The notes: generated by a model not told the origin, from the sequence alone. Counted from the first letter of the stretch, positions 33,918 to 46,708 are shown. The stretch: DNA of 64,000 bases from Aselliscus stoliczkanus (GCA_033961575.1 CM066734.1:78095501-78159500); one strand, 5' to 3'. Numbers and translations are program-made.

Positions 33918-34344
33918 AAATTTTTTTTTAAGATTTTATTGGGGAATTGGGGAAGGGGAACAGCATTGGGGAATCGGGGAAGGGGAGCAGACAAGTTGCT
34001 GTCTTTTTGTTCTTCAGTCTAGTTGAGGAGGACGTTGCTTCACTGGCCCATGTTGGTATCGTCATTGCGTTCTTCTGAGATGAGGCAGATCGGTTGCTGG
34101 CCTCTGGATGGTCGCTCACCGCGGCTATTGGCAGCTCACGCTGGCTTCCAACCACTCACTGTAGCCTATGGCATCCCACTGCAGTAGGGGCTGCAGCCAA
34201 CACCATCGCCGGGGCTCGCACAGCCCAGCTCCAGGTGGAGCTGTTGTTAGCTATAGAGGGCAGTGTCACTGGCCCACATATTTGGGATCCGAACTGGGGC
34301 CGCTGGCATCCCAAAGCCAGCTCTTAACCAATGTGCCACTCGGC
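33918..34344 (-). mobile_element. Long composite SINE, copy 2
   Basis: Reverse orientation: AAGATTTTATTGGGGAATTG ... CTCTTAACCAATGTGCCACT-CGGC. Same body order as copy 1, with a few indels. The target duplication is not clear. Confidence 0.92.
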
Positions 34345-35170
34345 TTAACTAATCTATTTCCACCCATAATAAAACTAAATGTCTTCATTTGTAGTGCTGG
34401 TACCTTATAAGAGAATATTTCCAATTTCCCACCTTTAATCCCAATACCATTAATGTCATTCTTTTCATTTATATATATTCTATCAGCCAATACCTTTTTA
34501 ATAATATTACTATAACCATTAAGTTTTATGTAAATTAAGAATTAAAAAATAAGATTTATTTTATGTTTAATTTTTCTTCCTCTGATGCACTTCCTTTTTT
34601 ATGTAGATCCAAGGTTTTGATCTGTATTATTTCTTCCTTCCTGAAGAACTACTTCTAACATTTCCTACAAAGTATGTTTTCTGGCAATGATTTTCCTCAG
34701 TTTATGTTTGTCTGAAAAGGTTTTTACTGATTCTTCACATTTAAAGGTTAATATTGCTAGGCATAGAAGTCTATATTTGTACCTTTTTCCCTTTCAACAC
34801 TTTGAATATTTCACTCCACTCTCTTTTTGATTGAATAATTTCTGATGAAAATTTTACTGTAATTCTTGTCGTAAATTTAAGGTGTTTCCCTACCCCAATG
34901 CCCCTCCCCTGGTTACTTGAAAATTTTCTCTTTGGTGTTCTTCAGTTTGATTATGATATGCCTACATGTAGGGATTTTTTTGGTATTTATCATGCTTGGT
35001 GTTTTAAGAAGTTTCAGGATTTGTTATTTGGTGTCTGTCATTAATTTTGGAATATTTTCAACAACTATTCAAAGTTTTCTTGTTCATTTTCTTTTACTTC
35101 TGGTATTCCAATTATTTGTATGTTACATATTTTGTTGATATATTTACAAACTCACTCATGCTTTTCTATG

Positions 35171-35790
35171 TGTAGCCTCCTGGTTAGCACATCAAAGCAT
35201 TTTAGAATAAAAGGAGAGAATGATATAGCATGCTGGACTCACAGAAATGCCATTATTTTACATGTGATAAGATTTTAGTAAAGCATTTTACTGGAACAAT
35301 GTGCTATATTTATCATGAACTCTTTGGGAATATTTTAATATGGGTACTTTTCCTGATCTTTTGCCAGAGCCGTTAGGGGCTCCTTCCTAGTTATCCAGTG
35401 AGAACATTGTGGAATTCCTGAAAGTTGAACCCATGAAAGTATAACCCCTTCTAAGATTGAGGCTTTCAATAGTTTCTCACTGTGAAAGTAGTCCACAATC
35501 AGCCTATAGTAATTTGTCACAATTACCATTTACATATATCTACTAATTTATGACTCTAGTTGATAGAGTTTTTACTCTAAGTAAGACTCTGGCTATGATT
35601 CTTAATATGCTTTCTGTCCAGATCTCATGGTGGTAGTTTGCCTTGCAATCTCAGTTATCTGATAGTTATAAGAGAAATAGTTAAATTTCCTTTCATCCAC
35701 ATATTTTTTGTGTAATAATGGTAGTGACAAATTCCAAGTTCTTTACATATTGAAGCTGAAACTAAAAGTATAATATGTAATTCTTAATTT
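35171..35790. other. No recognisable feature
   Basis: Unique-looking DNA. A 64-codon minus frame (35529-35335) has no recognisable domain. Confidence 0.45.
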
Positions 35791-35799
35791 GCAATTCAT

Positions 35800-36590
35800 A
35801 AAAATCTGTGAGAATTAGCTAGTTATAAAAAGACAGAATATAAGCAAAACTAAGAAGGAAGTAGAAAATAAAAATGAAAAAAAATGCAATAGACTCAAAT
35901 AAATAGACTATCAGTCATGTACTTTCAAATAATTATGCTTACTATGATGAAATAATTTAAATAAAAGATTGAAAATTTTGAGAAGAGCTGATCAGAAATT
36001 TAATGTAAAAGAAGAAACAATAATAAAAGAACAAATTAAAATTATAAGGATGATGAAAATAATAACTGAAAATAAATTACTCAATAGCTATCTTCAGCAT
36101 TAGTTTCAAACTCCTGGTAAGTATGAACTGAAGAAACTGTCAGAAAAAAAGATGCAGAATGGAGACAAGAAATGATGATTTTTTTTAACAAAGCACAGAG
36201 AACATCATGGTAGTGAAGTATGTCTGGTAAAAGGCTTACATAAGTGCATTTTAAGTCTCAGGAGAAGATGAGAATTAATAAGGCAGAAGCATTATTTGAA
36301 TAAATAATGACTGAGGATTTTTCTATATTGAAATATAAATCAATCTATATATTTGAGAAGACTTGCAGCTCCCAAAGCAGTATACACCATATGCTTGTGA
36401 TAGAAAAACTACCAAAAAACAAAAACAAAAAATTAACAGTTTAAAGCAGTCTGAGGAAAAAAAGAGAATTATGTGTTAAAAGGTCAATAAAAAAAACTGA
36501 TTTTTTATGAAAACAATATAAGCCAAGAGACAATGGGTTGATGTATACAATTTCTAAAGATTACACTTTTAAAGTAGCAAATGAAAATAT
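35800..36590 (+). mobile_element. Possible old L1 5'/ORF1 fragment
   Basis: A-rich sense-type sequence whose end (ATGAAAACAATATAAGCCAAGAGACAATGG) resembles the L1M ORF1 C-terminal coding stretch. Highly decayed. Confidence 0.45.
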
Positions 36591-37400
36591 TTTTCATTGC
36601 ACATGTTATATTTTTCATTTTTGCAAAGACAGAAATCTGTTTTTCTAGTTCACCAGAAAACTATTAAAGTCTTTATTATGGGTTCAAATAAAGAGAATAT
36701 AAATATGTGGAAATTTTTTTTGTTGTTTTTATTTTAAAATTTCAAAGGTGAACTTATTCTTAAAAAGTTATTACTGCCCACTTTAGTTTTCATCTGATAT
36801 GGCAGGATAGTATCTTAAGTAATATTGAATTATTTATATCAACATTAGAGCAGTATAATTTGTCTTTAAAATGGAATAAAAGTATACATTAAATATATAT
36901 GCATTTCAGTATAAATTGTGAAGTAGGAAGCATAAAATCTCTTTTTGTGTGCAGCAATATCAAAACAAGAACAGCTCTTTGCAGCTTACTGAGTTTCTAA
37001 CTGACATGAAGTGTTGAGGGAACCTCTGAATAAATCAGGTTGGGAAAATAGAAAGGTGCTGTTGCTGTATCTACGATTTTCTACTTTGCATTCAATCTAC
37101 AGGGCTTTAAAAGGCAATACATAATCTCTCACACCACTATACTTCCTCCCCAAGATTAACAAACCTCTTCACTTTAAAATGGCAATTCAATTTTTCTACA
37201 ATCGATGGTAGTCTCTCTGTTAAGGAGAATTATAGATTCAGTGAGGTATGGCAGAAACCTCATAGATCTGTGAGCTAGGGTAAGATAGTTTACTCAAGCA
37301 ACTTCTGGAGTTTCCACTTCTTAATTACCCACATTAGGACTATATTGTAGGTAATATTATCCTAGGATATATACATATATACTCTTGCAAATTTTATCTA
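36591..37400. other. Mostly unassigned; possible MIR relic near 37240-37360
   Basis: GTGAGCTAGGGTAAGATAGT to TTCTTAATTACCCACATTAG vaguely follows a MIR. The rest shows nothing. Confidence 0.35.
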
Positions 37401-37406
37401 CAGTTA

Positions 37407-37470
37407 TCGGGAAAGTCATGACGCATTTGTCTATGTTTTTCAATGCAAAAATGCATCATGACTTTCCCGA
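37407..37470. mobile_element. 64-bp palindromic MITE with TA target sites
   Basis: TCGGGAAAGTCATGACGCAT at the left end and its near-perfect reverse complement at the right end (22-bp arms, one mismatch) lie between TA dinucleotides (37405-37406 and 37471-37472). This is a Tc1/mariner-type miniature element. Family not recognised. Confidence 0.85.
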
Positions 37471-37472
37471 TA

Positions 37473-37920
37473 TATATATTTGTTGTTGGTTTTTGTTTTT
37501 ATACAGATAAAGACAAATAAATAATGCATGATTATCAAATAATTAAATGTCTCCAAGGAAAGATTTCTTATTGAAGGACTTGAGTATTTTAGTATTTTCC
37601 TCTGAGCTTCAATTTAATTGTGTGTTTCTTTCCTGCTGAAGTTATTTTGAATCCTTGGATAGCCTCATCTGTCTGGGAGTTAGAGTAATTAGTTCCTTTG
37701 ATTCAATGACTCAGGATGATTTATGCCAATATAGATGAAGCAGAAAACTTTTCCTCTAATGTCTGTTCAATGAGAGATAAATAAAACCTTGAGACCAAGC
37801 ATGCTCATTGTTGTCTTCAGAAACCTCTCTCACTTCCTTACATCATGGTGTCACCTTTGCAATTTTGCATGTAATCTGACTAAGGAGTCAGAGTTATGTG
37901 AGGAAATGATACCTTTAAAA
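37473..37920. other. No recognisable feature
   Basis: AT-rich unique sequence up to the long SINE. Confidence 0.45.
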
Positions 37921-37930
37921 AGTCAGGATG

Positions 37931-38358
37931 GGGCCGGCCGAGTGGCGCATTGGTTAAGCGCTGGTTTTGGGATGCCAGCGGCCCCGGTTCGGATCCCACA
38001 TGAGGGCCAGTGACACTGCCCTCTACAGCTAACAACAGCTCCACCTGGAGCTGGGCTGTGCGAGCCCCGGTGATGGTGTGGGCTGCAGCCCCTGCTGCAG
38101 TGGGCTGCCATAGGCTACAGTGAGTGGCCCGCAGCCAGCGTGAGCGGCTGGCAGCCAAGCGTGAGCTGCCAATAGCCGCGGTGAGCGACATCCAGAGGCC
38201 AACGACCGATCTGCCTCATCTGGGAAGAGCGCAATGACGATACCAACAGTGAAGCAACATCCTCCGCAACTAGACTGAAGAACAAAAAGACAGCAACTTG
38301 TCTGTTCCCCTTCCCCGATTCCCCAACGCTGTACCCCTCCGCCAATTCCCCAATAAAA

Positions 38359-38404
<46 letters not shown>
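37931..38404 (+). mobile_element. Long composite SINE, copy 3, with long poly(A)
   Basis: Complete head, body and CCCCAATAAAATCTTT end, then about 40 A residues. A perfect 10-bp duplication AGTCAGGATG lies at 37921-37930 and 38405-38414. The long homopolymer tail suggests this is among the youngest insertions. Confidence 0.96.
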
Positions 38405-38697
38405 AGTCAGGATGGTCTTTTACTCTGCTTAGAATTGTAAATCTCAAAGCATGAAGTACTTCCACCTATTTCAGGATTTTTTTTTTTCTTCAGGGAAAGA
38501 TGCAGAAATAAGCATTAATTACAACTTTCCAAGTAATTCTGATGCATATTAAAATTTAGGGCCTCTGGTCTCAGAAACACATTCAGTCATTCTATTCCAA
38601 AGGCTTTAACTTAAAACAACAGTCCATATCTTTCTCTTTATCAATCTTGAAGGTTACAAAGTCATGAGCTTTCCTATCACAAGAAAGTAGAGTTTTA

Positions 38698-38808
38698 ATT
38701 TTTTTTTTTTTTTTTGAGGGCAGTATCACTGATCCTCATATGTGGGACCCAAACCAGGGCCACTGGCTTCCCAAGCCAGAGCTTAATTACCACGCCACTC
38801 TGCCGGCC
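38698..38808 (-). mobile_element. Short tRNA-derived SINE
   Basis: Poly(T), GAGGGCAGTATCACTGATCC ... CGCCACTCTGCCGGCCC. Related AAGAAAGTAGAGTTTT and AAGAAGGTAGTTTTG words flank it. Confidence 0.92.
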
Positions 38809-40980
38809 CAAGAAGGTAGTTTTGAATTGCTCTTATCACCTTAATGTTTGTATCCATGTTATTTGAAGTTAGTCGTGCATACATAGATAGCATGTGAAAT
38901 GAATAACAATCTTTAGTGTACACTTTACTTTCTGTTTTGGTTATCCTGCTAGGCATAATAGTATCACCATGGGATTGAAATTACAGTCTGTGTGGTTAGA
39001 GTTCTTATATACTATTTTCATCTATCTTTTTTCATTGGAGAAACTTAACCTGGTCACTAATAAATTCAGCTGCTAGCTGGAAACCTATTCTAAAAAGAAG
39101 GATTTAAAATTAACTACTGGTATATCTGACTTCTTTCACATTCCATTTTTGCCCATAACGATGCCCTATCCAACATATTGTTCTTCCCCAAATATTAAAA
39201 TTGGCTAATATCAGTTCTGAATGTTTCATACTCTCTGGATGCCAATTACCACACTGCTTGTAACTGCTCCCATGGGTTAGCTCTCTAGCTATTTCAGTTC
39301 CCTGGCTGCCTGGTCCAAACTTCTCCCACACTTGCTGGCTCTGGCTATTGGTTTTCCAGCAAATCTCTTGGTTGGCATTGCAATGGTTTTCAGTCAATCT
39401 TTCAGAGAGCTATAAACTGAAAAAAATGGATACTGATTTAATATACAACACATATCTTTGTTTAGAAACACAGAGTTTCTCTTCAACATGTCACATACAT
39501 TGCTATTCAATAAAATAAGTTACATTTAAAACTAATTTTATCTATCTATCTATATAATGTTTTAAATATAATATTTATACATAAAATCACTACATATGAT
39601 TTGATTGGAAGGAATTAATTTTTAGATGATTTTTGAGCCTATTATTTGTGTTACCTGTGTTCATAGTGACAGGTATGAAAATGTGCCATATGTACGATAC
39701 ATGGAGTGGTTTTAGTAATTTGCTGTAGTCTTATTTATGAGATGATATGATAGTTTTCTAATGAGTTTAAGTATTCCTATAATAGAATGTCAGATAGTTT
39801 TAATCTTTATTGTAGATACACAAAAAGAGGCAAAATGTTTTAAGTAACTAATTCCCCATATTCTCACTCACCTCTGTCAATAACAATCATGCATATAAAA
39901 AAAGAAATTTAATTCAATATTTAACCTGGTGCTCTGACTGAAACTCAGGAGTATTGTTATGTTTCCTAGAATTTTAAAATCTTATGACTGTTACAAATAT
40001 TTTAATCAAAATAGTTTTGAATTATAATTATTTTCTCATGGTATTCCTCCATCTATATCTAAGAATTTTGAATATATGCATATGGTTCTAAATATATTTA
40101 TTTCTCAATTCAAGAATTTATAAATTCTGAGTTTATATAATTAACTGAAATAAAGAAATTAATAGTTTTAGGTTTCTTTAGAGAAATGCCAGATTCTTCT
40201 TGCCTATATCAGTGATGACTGGCTAGTCAGCAGCCTATTACAAATAGAATTTTAATTTCAAAGTAGACTAAGAGTTGACTGATGTCTGCTTGTGCACATT
40301 CTGAAGTGATAATCAGTATAGAATTACTCGTCAGTAGAGGCTTATGTCATAAGCTGACTGTCTAAATGATGAATATATAATGAAATTAAACAGAATTGAG
40401 ACAGATGGTTCTAACTTTTGATAAATGTGCATATCTTCATAATTAGATAATAAGTCCATTGCCTGGAAGATCAATTGGGACATAATAACTTTGAAAACTG
40501 AATCATTTCATTGTTTGGCATTTATGAGACATGGTAGAAAGCAAATTCCATTTTAATATACTTAAAATATTGCTTTTTGTCTTCCTAAGCACTTGATTAA
40601 AAATGGAAAGGCAGATATTGTCATTTTTGCATTATTCTCATATAAAATTATGTATTTTGTTATATAGACTTTAGAAATCATTTCAAAACAAAATTTTGTA
40701 GATTAGTGGCTGCTCCTTGTTAAGAAAGAAGAAATAATGCATTTAAAATATTCCAAGTCACATACCAGACGTAAATGGTACAGAACAATGTGAACAACTG
40801 CAAAATTTATCTCAAATACTTTTTTTTATATACAAATGTATAAAATAAGTATAGTTAAGTATGCTTGTTTTTCTGGGAAAAGGCATGGATATTTAATATA
40901 TTCTCATTTGCTTTCCTATACCTATTAAGCATTTTCAAATAAAACACACATATAAGAAATAACAACATCACTTTCAAAAA
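38809..40980. other. About 2.2 kb without a recognised feature
   Basis: AT-rich. A 95-codon minus frame (39397-39110) lies in a locally less AT-rich patch. It has no recognisable domain, no homology I know and no nearby exon-like partner. A short (ATCT)n run lies near 39541. Confidence 0.45.
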
Positions 40981-42485
40981 AGTTTGAATTGGAAGCAATG
41001 GTAACAAGATGGCTGAATATGTCCCTAGCTCATGTCTCCTTCAACAAAAAAAATTGGCATTTATCCATGAACAAAGTGCCTTTGTGGGAGCTGTAGGACT
41101 CCAGCACCATATACTCCATAGGACCCAAGAAAAATCTCAACCACCCATACATCAAGAAATAGCCAGCTGTGGACCCTCTGTCCCAGCTGTAGACCAAAAA
41201 GTGGTCTACGAACTACCTTCAGTTCCTCTCAGCCATAGTTTGGGAGCCTCTGGAAAACAATGACATAAAAATCAACCATGGATGAGAGAGCTTTTGTAGA
41301 AACCAGGATTTCAGCTCAGAATTCCCAACACATTGTTGGAGCAAAAAGTCCAAGATTGGACACACTGGAGAGAATAAAAGGAAAATGGTAACATTACCTA
41401 TGTCTCCCTCCACTAGCGCAGTACAGCTTCCCGCCAAGAGTGCTCCTCTCAGCCCTTTATTTCTCACTAGGGGACAAAGGCAATCTGTGAGTGAGTGTCC
41501 AGCTTCTCCACTGTGCGCACATAGCCTAACAGGACCATTTCTAACGCCCACTGTCCAGAGTGCTGAGTCATGAGCTATATAACTGGGGTGAGTTAGCAGC
41601 TTGGAGAAGAGTAGCCAGGGCTCAGAAATTATCAAAGGGATTAGTTTCTTACTAACCACATCACAGACTCAATGGGAATGTTGGCCCGTGAGCCAGAAGA
41701 ATGTCTCGTCTGTGGATGCCCCCAGCTGGCCCATGAGCACCCCCAGTGTTCTGCTTGTCCCACCTCACATCCCCTAGTCACTTTGTGGCTGGCTTCTTGT
41801 GCACACTCCCAATGACTACAAGAGGGTGCTTCAGTATATGGCTCATGAGCACATACAACAGGCCAGCTAAATCTGCAGACCACAGAAATACTGCAAACTT
41901 GAGCATTTAGCTTGGGAAAGCAAAAGGGAGACTGTCAACGCTTGTCATATTGCAAGATTAAGAGAAACATAAAATCTTAAGAATTCTGTCACAAAAGTGA
42001 GCAAGAAGAGTGGAGTAGGGATATTTATAGAAGGTCCGAGAAAGCCTCAGAATCACTAGCAGGGTTCATGGAAGGTAATTGTTTCCCAAAATCAGCCAGT
42101 AAAGTCTAGAGGAGGTTACTGCTACTTCAGCTGTAAAGACAGCAACACAAGACTTCAAGGAAAAATGACACCACCAAAGGATTACAATAATATCTAGTCC
42201 CTGACTCCAAAGATCTGCAGATCTACAAAGGAGCTACAAGAAAACACAGAAAGACATATTTACAAAATCAGGAAAAGTATAGTTAAACAAAATGAGATGT
42301 CTAACAGAGACAGAAATCATAACAGAACCAAAAATAAAATGTGAAGCTGAAGAATACAATGAAATGAAAACTGCAATAGAGAATATTAGCATAAAATGGG
42401 TCAAGCATAAGAAACAATATGTGAAGTCAAGATACCTTTGAAATTATTCAATCAGAGGATTACAAAGAAAAAGGAATAAAAATTA

Positions 42486-43175
42486 GTGAAGAAAGCCTAT
42501 GTATGTGAACTATGGAATACCATCAAGAGAAGCACTCTACACATTATTGGAATTCCAGAAGGAGAACAGGAGAAGGGGGCAAAAACCTTATTTAAAGAAA
42601 TAATGGCTATGAACTTCCCAAATCTCAGGAGAAATTTGGCTATTCAAGTCCATAAAGCTCATAGCTCTCCAAATAAATTCAACTCAAAAAGATCTTCTTC
42701 AAGATACATTATAATAAAACTGTCAAAAATCAAAGACAAAGAGAGAATCTTAAAAGTAAGAGGAGAAATGTTTAGCCCTTATAAGAGAACTCCTCCTCCC
42801 CTCATGAGGCTACTAGCAGATTTCTCAGCAAAACCTGCGGGGGCCAGGAGGCAATAGTATGTTATAGCAGAAGTGCAGAAAGAAAAAAAAAAAAGAAGAA
42901 GCCAACCAAGAATACTTTATCTGGGGCCGGCCGAGTGGTGCAGTGATTAAGTGGTGGCTTGGAAGGCAAGCGGCAGGGTTCGGGTCCCGCATGTGAGAGC
43001 CAGTGACACTGCCCTGAAAAAAAAAAAAAAAAAAAAAATCTGGCAAAGCTGTTCAGAAATGAAGGCAAGATAAAGATATTTGCAGAATAAACAAAGCTGA
43101 GGGACTTCATCACCCCTACATCTGACTTACAAAAAATGCTGAAAATAGTTTTTCAAGCTGGAATGAAAGGACACT
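42486..43175 (+). pseudogene. HAL1/L1 ORF1, decayed and SINE-interrupted
   Basis: A 123-codon frame (42486-42857) contains IIGIPEGEQEKGAKTLFKEI and the KIKDKERILK block of the L1 ORF1 RRM-like domain. C-terminal-domain sequence (TTCAGAAATGAAGGCAAGAT..., GAGGGACTTCATCACCCCTA) continues after the SINE. A frame shift near 42790-42860 and the SINE break it. Confidence 0.82.
42924..43037 (+). mobile_element. Short tRNA-derived SINE in HAL1 ORF1
   Basis: GGGCCGGCCGAGTGGTGCAG head, ACTGCCCTG end and poly(A). ATCTG/ATCTGG on both sides suggests a short duplication. Confidence 0.93.
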
Positions 43176-43806
43176 AATTAGTAACACACACAAAAATATA
43201 AAAATCTACATCACACTGGGAAAGGTAAGTATGTAGTCAAATCACAATACTCAAGTACTATAATATGATAGTGTGTTAACCACTTAATTCTAGTAAAAAA
43301 AAAGGTTAAAGGACAAAAGCATTAAAATAACTAGAGCTATGATAACTTGCTGAAATTTACACAGGATAAAGAAGGGTAAACTGTAGTATCAAAAAGCTAT
43401 AAACTAGGGCAGTAAAAGTGTAAAATTTTTCTTTGCAGTCAAAGTTAAGTTGTTATCAGGGTAAAACAGATAGTTATATCCATAAGATATTTTATGTAAG
43501 CCTCATGGTAACCACAAAGCAACAACCCGCAAACTTCTAGGTATAAGATAAATAAGTTCTGGGGATCTAATATCCAGCATTGTTACTATAATTAATATTA
43601 TATTATATAATTAAAGGTTTCTAAGAGAGTAAATCTTAAATATTATCTCCACACAAAAAAAGGTAATTTTGTGAGATAATGGAGGTGTTAACTAATCCGA
43701 TTGTGGTAATTATTTTGCAGTATATAAGTGTATCAAATCATCACCTCCTACACCTTAAACTTACACAAAGTTATTTGCTGATTATATCTCAATAAAGCTG
43801 GATGGG

Positions 43807-44210
43807 GGAAGAGGAAAAGAAACAGCACTTAACAACTAAGCATTTTCCCTTCATGTAAATTGCAAATATTTAATTTAATAAAATCATTTTTGAACCCTTT
43901 CTGCCAGAATGGCAGAAATAGTGTCAGAAAGACAGAGATGAATATCACCTAATCACTGTTCTGATAGAGCTTATGATGCTATAACAGAAACATAGGTACA
44001 ACAAGAAAACATTAATAGCAAAAGAAAATATGGATTTAACTGATTCTGTAAAGGCCCTTTGAAATGCTTGCATATGTACTAAAACAGAATAAACTGTGGG
44101 TTTCATACCAAGACAAATCCTTTCATTTAAAGGTGTTTACTATGATTGATTATGACTAATCCTTTCATAGTTTTAGAATCGAAACTTGATAACTACTTCC
44201 TAAGTTAGTG
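43807..44210. other. No secure feature
   Basis: A vague resemblance to an old repeat near 43900-44010. Otherwise nothing. Confidence 0.35.
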
Positions 44211-44214
44211 GCAA

Positions 44215-44400
44215 GTAGAGTACATAATTTTTGTACTAGCTTTGTGATGCTGGCCCTATCACTTCTTTGGTGACGTTAGTTGTCTTCACTGTAAAATGGC
44301 TAATATTGACATAATATTTATGTTAAAAGTGAACATTTATTTGTTTTGTTGCCTTCATAAGATTGTAAGAAGCAAAGTAAGTAACATATTCAAAGTACCG
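44215..44400 (+). mobile_element. MIR SINE, diverged
   Basis: CTAGCTTTGTGATGCTGGCCC then TCACTGTAAAATGGCTAATA follows the MIR core. Confidence 0.55.
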
Positions 44401-44769
44401 ACTCTAAAGTAACTATTCAGGATAATAAGTATAATTTCAAAAATAAATAAATAAATGTAGTTCTATTAGCAGTTCAATTAAAAAAATATTTAAATTTTAT
44501 GCTGTGTGCTATATTAGTGTAAGTACTCATGAATATTTGTTGAAGACACAATCTTAAATGTTAATTATGATGTGCCTTCATAAATATTTTAATGATTATT
44601 TATATGCAAATTTAATTTTAAATAATTGATGATTTTATAGTTTTTGTTTGATAACTCAATATAACTATGTAACCTGAAATTGTAAAGGCACATAAAAATA
44701 TTATTAAATGATAATGCAAGCCCCTTCAAAGTTATAAACAATTTTAAACAATTGAAGATCTAGAAAACA

Positions 44770-44860
44770 CTCAATATATTATTTGATTCACAATTTTAAT
44801 TTTATTGATGAAGAAACTGGCACAGAGATGACATATTATGATTGAATTAATTAACTCCAA
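44770..44860 (+). mobile_element. MIR fragment
   Basis: TTTTATTGATGAAGAAACTGGCACAGAGATG matches the MIR 3' half. Confidence 0.5.
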
Positions 44861-45084
44861 AATTATTGAATGACTGATGCAATAAATTGATTATTTATAT
44901 CTTATTTAAATATTTTAAGAATGTTTTATAATTATCTCAATGAGGGTATTGCAGATATTTTGTACAATCATTCCTGTATACTTCATACTTTTGGTTTCTA
45001 TTATAAATTACCCTTTAATTTCAATTATGTTTCTAGATTTCCCTTCTGTTATAAAGAAATTCATGATTTTAATTCAAAAATTAA

Positions 45085-45352
45085 AAAAGGGGAGGGAAAG
45101 GTGAAGGGCAATAAGTGGTCCAAATTACCAGGTATAAAACAAAAAGTTATGGGGATGTAATATACAGCAAACAGAATACAGTCAAAATGCTATGATAGTG
45201 TGATATGGTGTCAGATGATTGCTAGACTTATCATGGTGACCACTTCTTTAGTTATATAAATGTTGAAAACTATGGTGTACACCTGAAAGTAATATAATAT
45301 TGTATGTTACCTATATTTTAACAAAAATCTTTTTTTTTTTTTTTAAATCCAT
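45085..45352 (+). mobile_element. L1 3' end, 5'-truncated
   Basis: GGGGAGGGAAAGGTGAAGGG, CAATAAGTGGTCCAAATTACC and GTACACCTGAAAGTAATATAATATTG follow the sense 3' UTR of an L1MA-type element. Confidence 0.78.
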
Positions 45353-46025
45353 CTTTTTAAAAATAGTGATCCAAACATTTTGTGACTTCCATTACTTTCA
45401 ATAATTTATATGGGGATTTTTTTTTTAATTTGGATGTCAATAATATATTTTGTACTACCAATATTTTATTTTGTCTTCATATTCAATTTTAGGAGTTTAT
45501 TTCTTTTAATTTTTAGATTTGTTTAGATAGTACTATAGGTTATTTTTAGGATCAATTTGGTGAGAGCAAGCATAGTTGTCCTGTTTTTAATTATAAAGAA
45601 AAGGCTTAAATGTTCCACAAATTTGTATGATGTTTGAAATTTGTAAATTTTTGATAAAGATTTCTTTGGAGTTAAAAAGTTTGCTTTTTACTTTTAGTTT
45701 ATATTAATCAATAGTTATTGAATATTATTGAATTTATTTTCTACCTACACTGAAATTAAAATACATATTTCCCCTCTCAAATTAGTTGTGTGTTAAATTA
45801 AATGGATAGATCGTATAATTGTAGGTTAAACATATTCTGTAGTTAAACTCTCTTTAGATATCATGTACTATTTTTTTTTACATTGTTGATACTGATTTTT
45901 TACCTAAATCTCTCTGAGGACATTAAGTCTATCTGTTTAAGGTATGCATTATTACTATATCTCATCAAATGCCATGAATATATCATGTACTCAAAACCAG
46001 CTGAATTTATGAAATTCATGATGAA
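45353..46025. other. No recognisable feature
   Basis: T-rich unique sequence. Confidence 0.45.
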
Positions 46026-46029
46026 TTGA

Positions 46030-46190
46030 TTTCTTCTTTTTTTACTCATATTTATTGACATATTTAGATGTACCGGATACCAGGCTTATGGCCATGTACT
46101 AGGCACTGGGTTTTTATTTTAGCTTATCCAACATAAATTCTTGTATCCATCTTTTAAATTTAAGGAAACTAAGAGCTAAGATATGAATGA
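46030..46190 (+). mobile_element. Possible MIR relic
   Basis: GTACTAGGCACTGGG and TTTAAGGAAACTAAGAGCTAAG follow MIR landmarks weakly. Confidence 0.4.
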
Positions 46191-46705
46191 AATTTTACTA
46201 AGAACACCAATATTACATGGCAAAACTGAAATATTTGGAATCACAACATAACATTGCTTTTCATCATGTTTAAAAAGGCATTTATTTTCAAACACATAGA
46301 TTTAAAAATGTTATTTATAAAATTCTCTAAAGTTATTCACTATTAACAATTTGTGATATGAATACTAAAAACTGACCATATTTCAAAGGCAATTCAACCC
46401 ATAACAACAATAATATACAATAATGTAATCATAGAATATCATTTTCCTGCACATTTATCTTTTCATCCTTATCGACAACTTGCATTTACTAGATGCCCTC
46501 ATCCTTTCCAAGGATAGAATTAATATTAATTAATAAGCCCTAAGTTAATAATGATATGTACAGTGGGTTCCAAAGTATGTATACACGTTGTAAGAAAGGA
46601 AAAAAACTCTATTAAAATTGTAATACTCAATATATAATGATAACAAAAGATGAATACAAGTTATGTGTGATATTTTTTGGTACCCCTGATTTCATATATA
46701 TAAAT
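46191..46705. other. No recognisable feature
   Basis: AT-rich unique sequence. Confidence 0.45.
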
Positions 46706-46707
46706 AA

Positions 46708-46708
<1 letters not shown>

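Larger units (their letters stand above)
26890..35170 (-). mobile_element. Long old L1 (L1M-type), split by later insertions
   Basis: A single minus-strand L1 can be followed from its 3' UTR (about 26890-28650; TAGAATATCCTTCAGTTGGG) through ORF2. The ORF2 C-terminus starts near 28690, the reverse-transcriptase region spans about 30900-32300 and the endonuclease about 33000-33700. ORF1-like sequence occupies about 34620-35150. Later insertions are a long SINE (28898-29346), a TATGG LTR (about 29620-30340), short SINEs (30752-30866 and 32453-32560) and a long SINE (33918-34344). Without them the L1 is about 6.4 kb, near full length. No frame is intact. Confidence 0.82.
40990..43806 (+). mobile_element. 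HAL1-like half-L1 (5' UTR, ORF1, 3' UTR; no ORF2)
   Basis: The plus-sense start CAATGGTAACAAGATGGCTG resembles an L1 5' end. ORF1-like coding follows to about 43175, then a 3' UTR that ends CTCAATAAAGCTGG, without any ORF2 sequence between. The length, about 2.7 kb after removing the SINE at 42924-43037, and this layout fit HAL1 non-autonomous elements, which use L1 machinery. The 3' terminal pattern (ATTGTGGTAATTATTTTGCA) is the L1M type. Confidence 0.75.

Noticed and set aside
39110..39397. 95-codon minus frame in a less AT-rich patch as a possible exon
   Set aside because: No domain, no conserved splice-site pair that I could defend and no adjoining coding segment.
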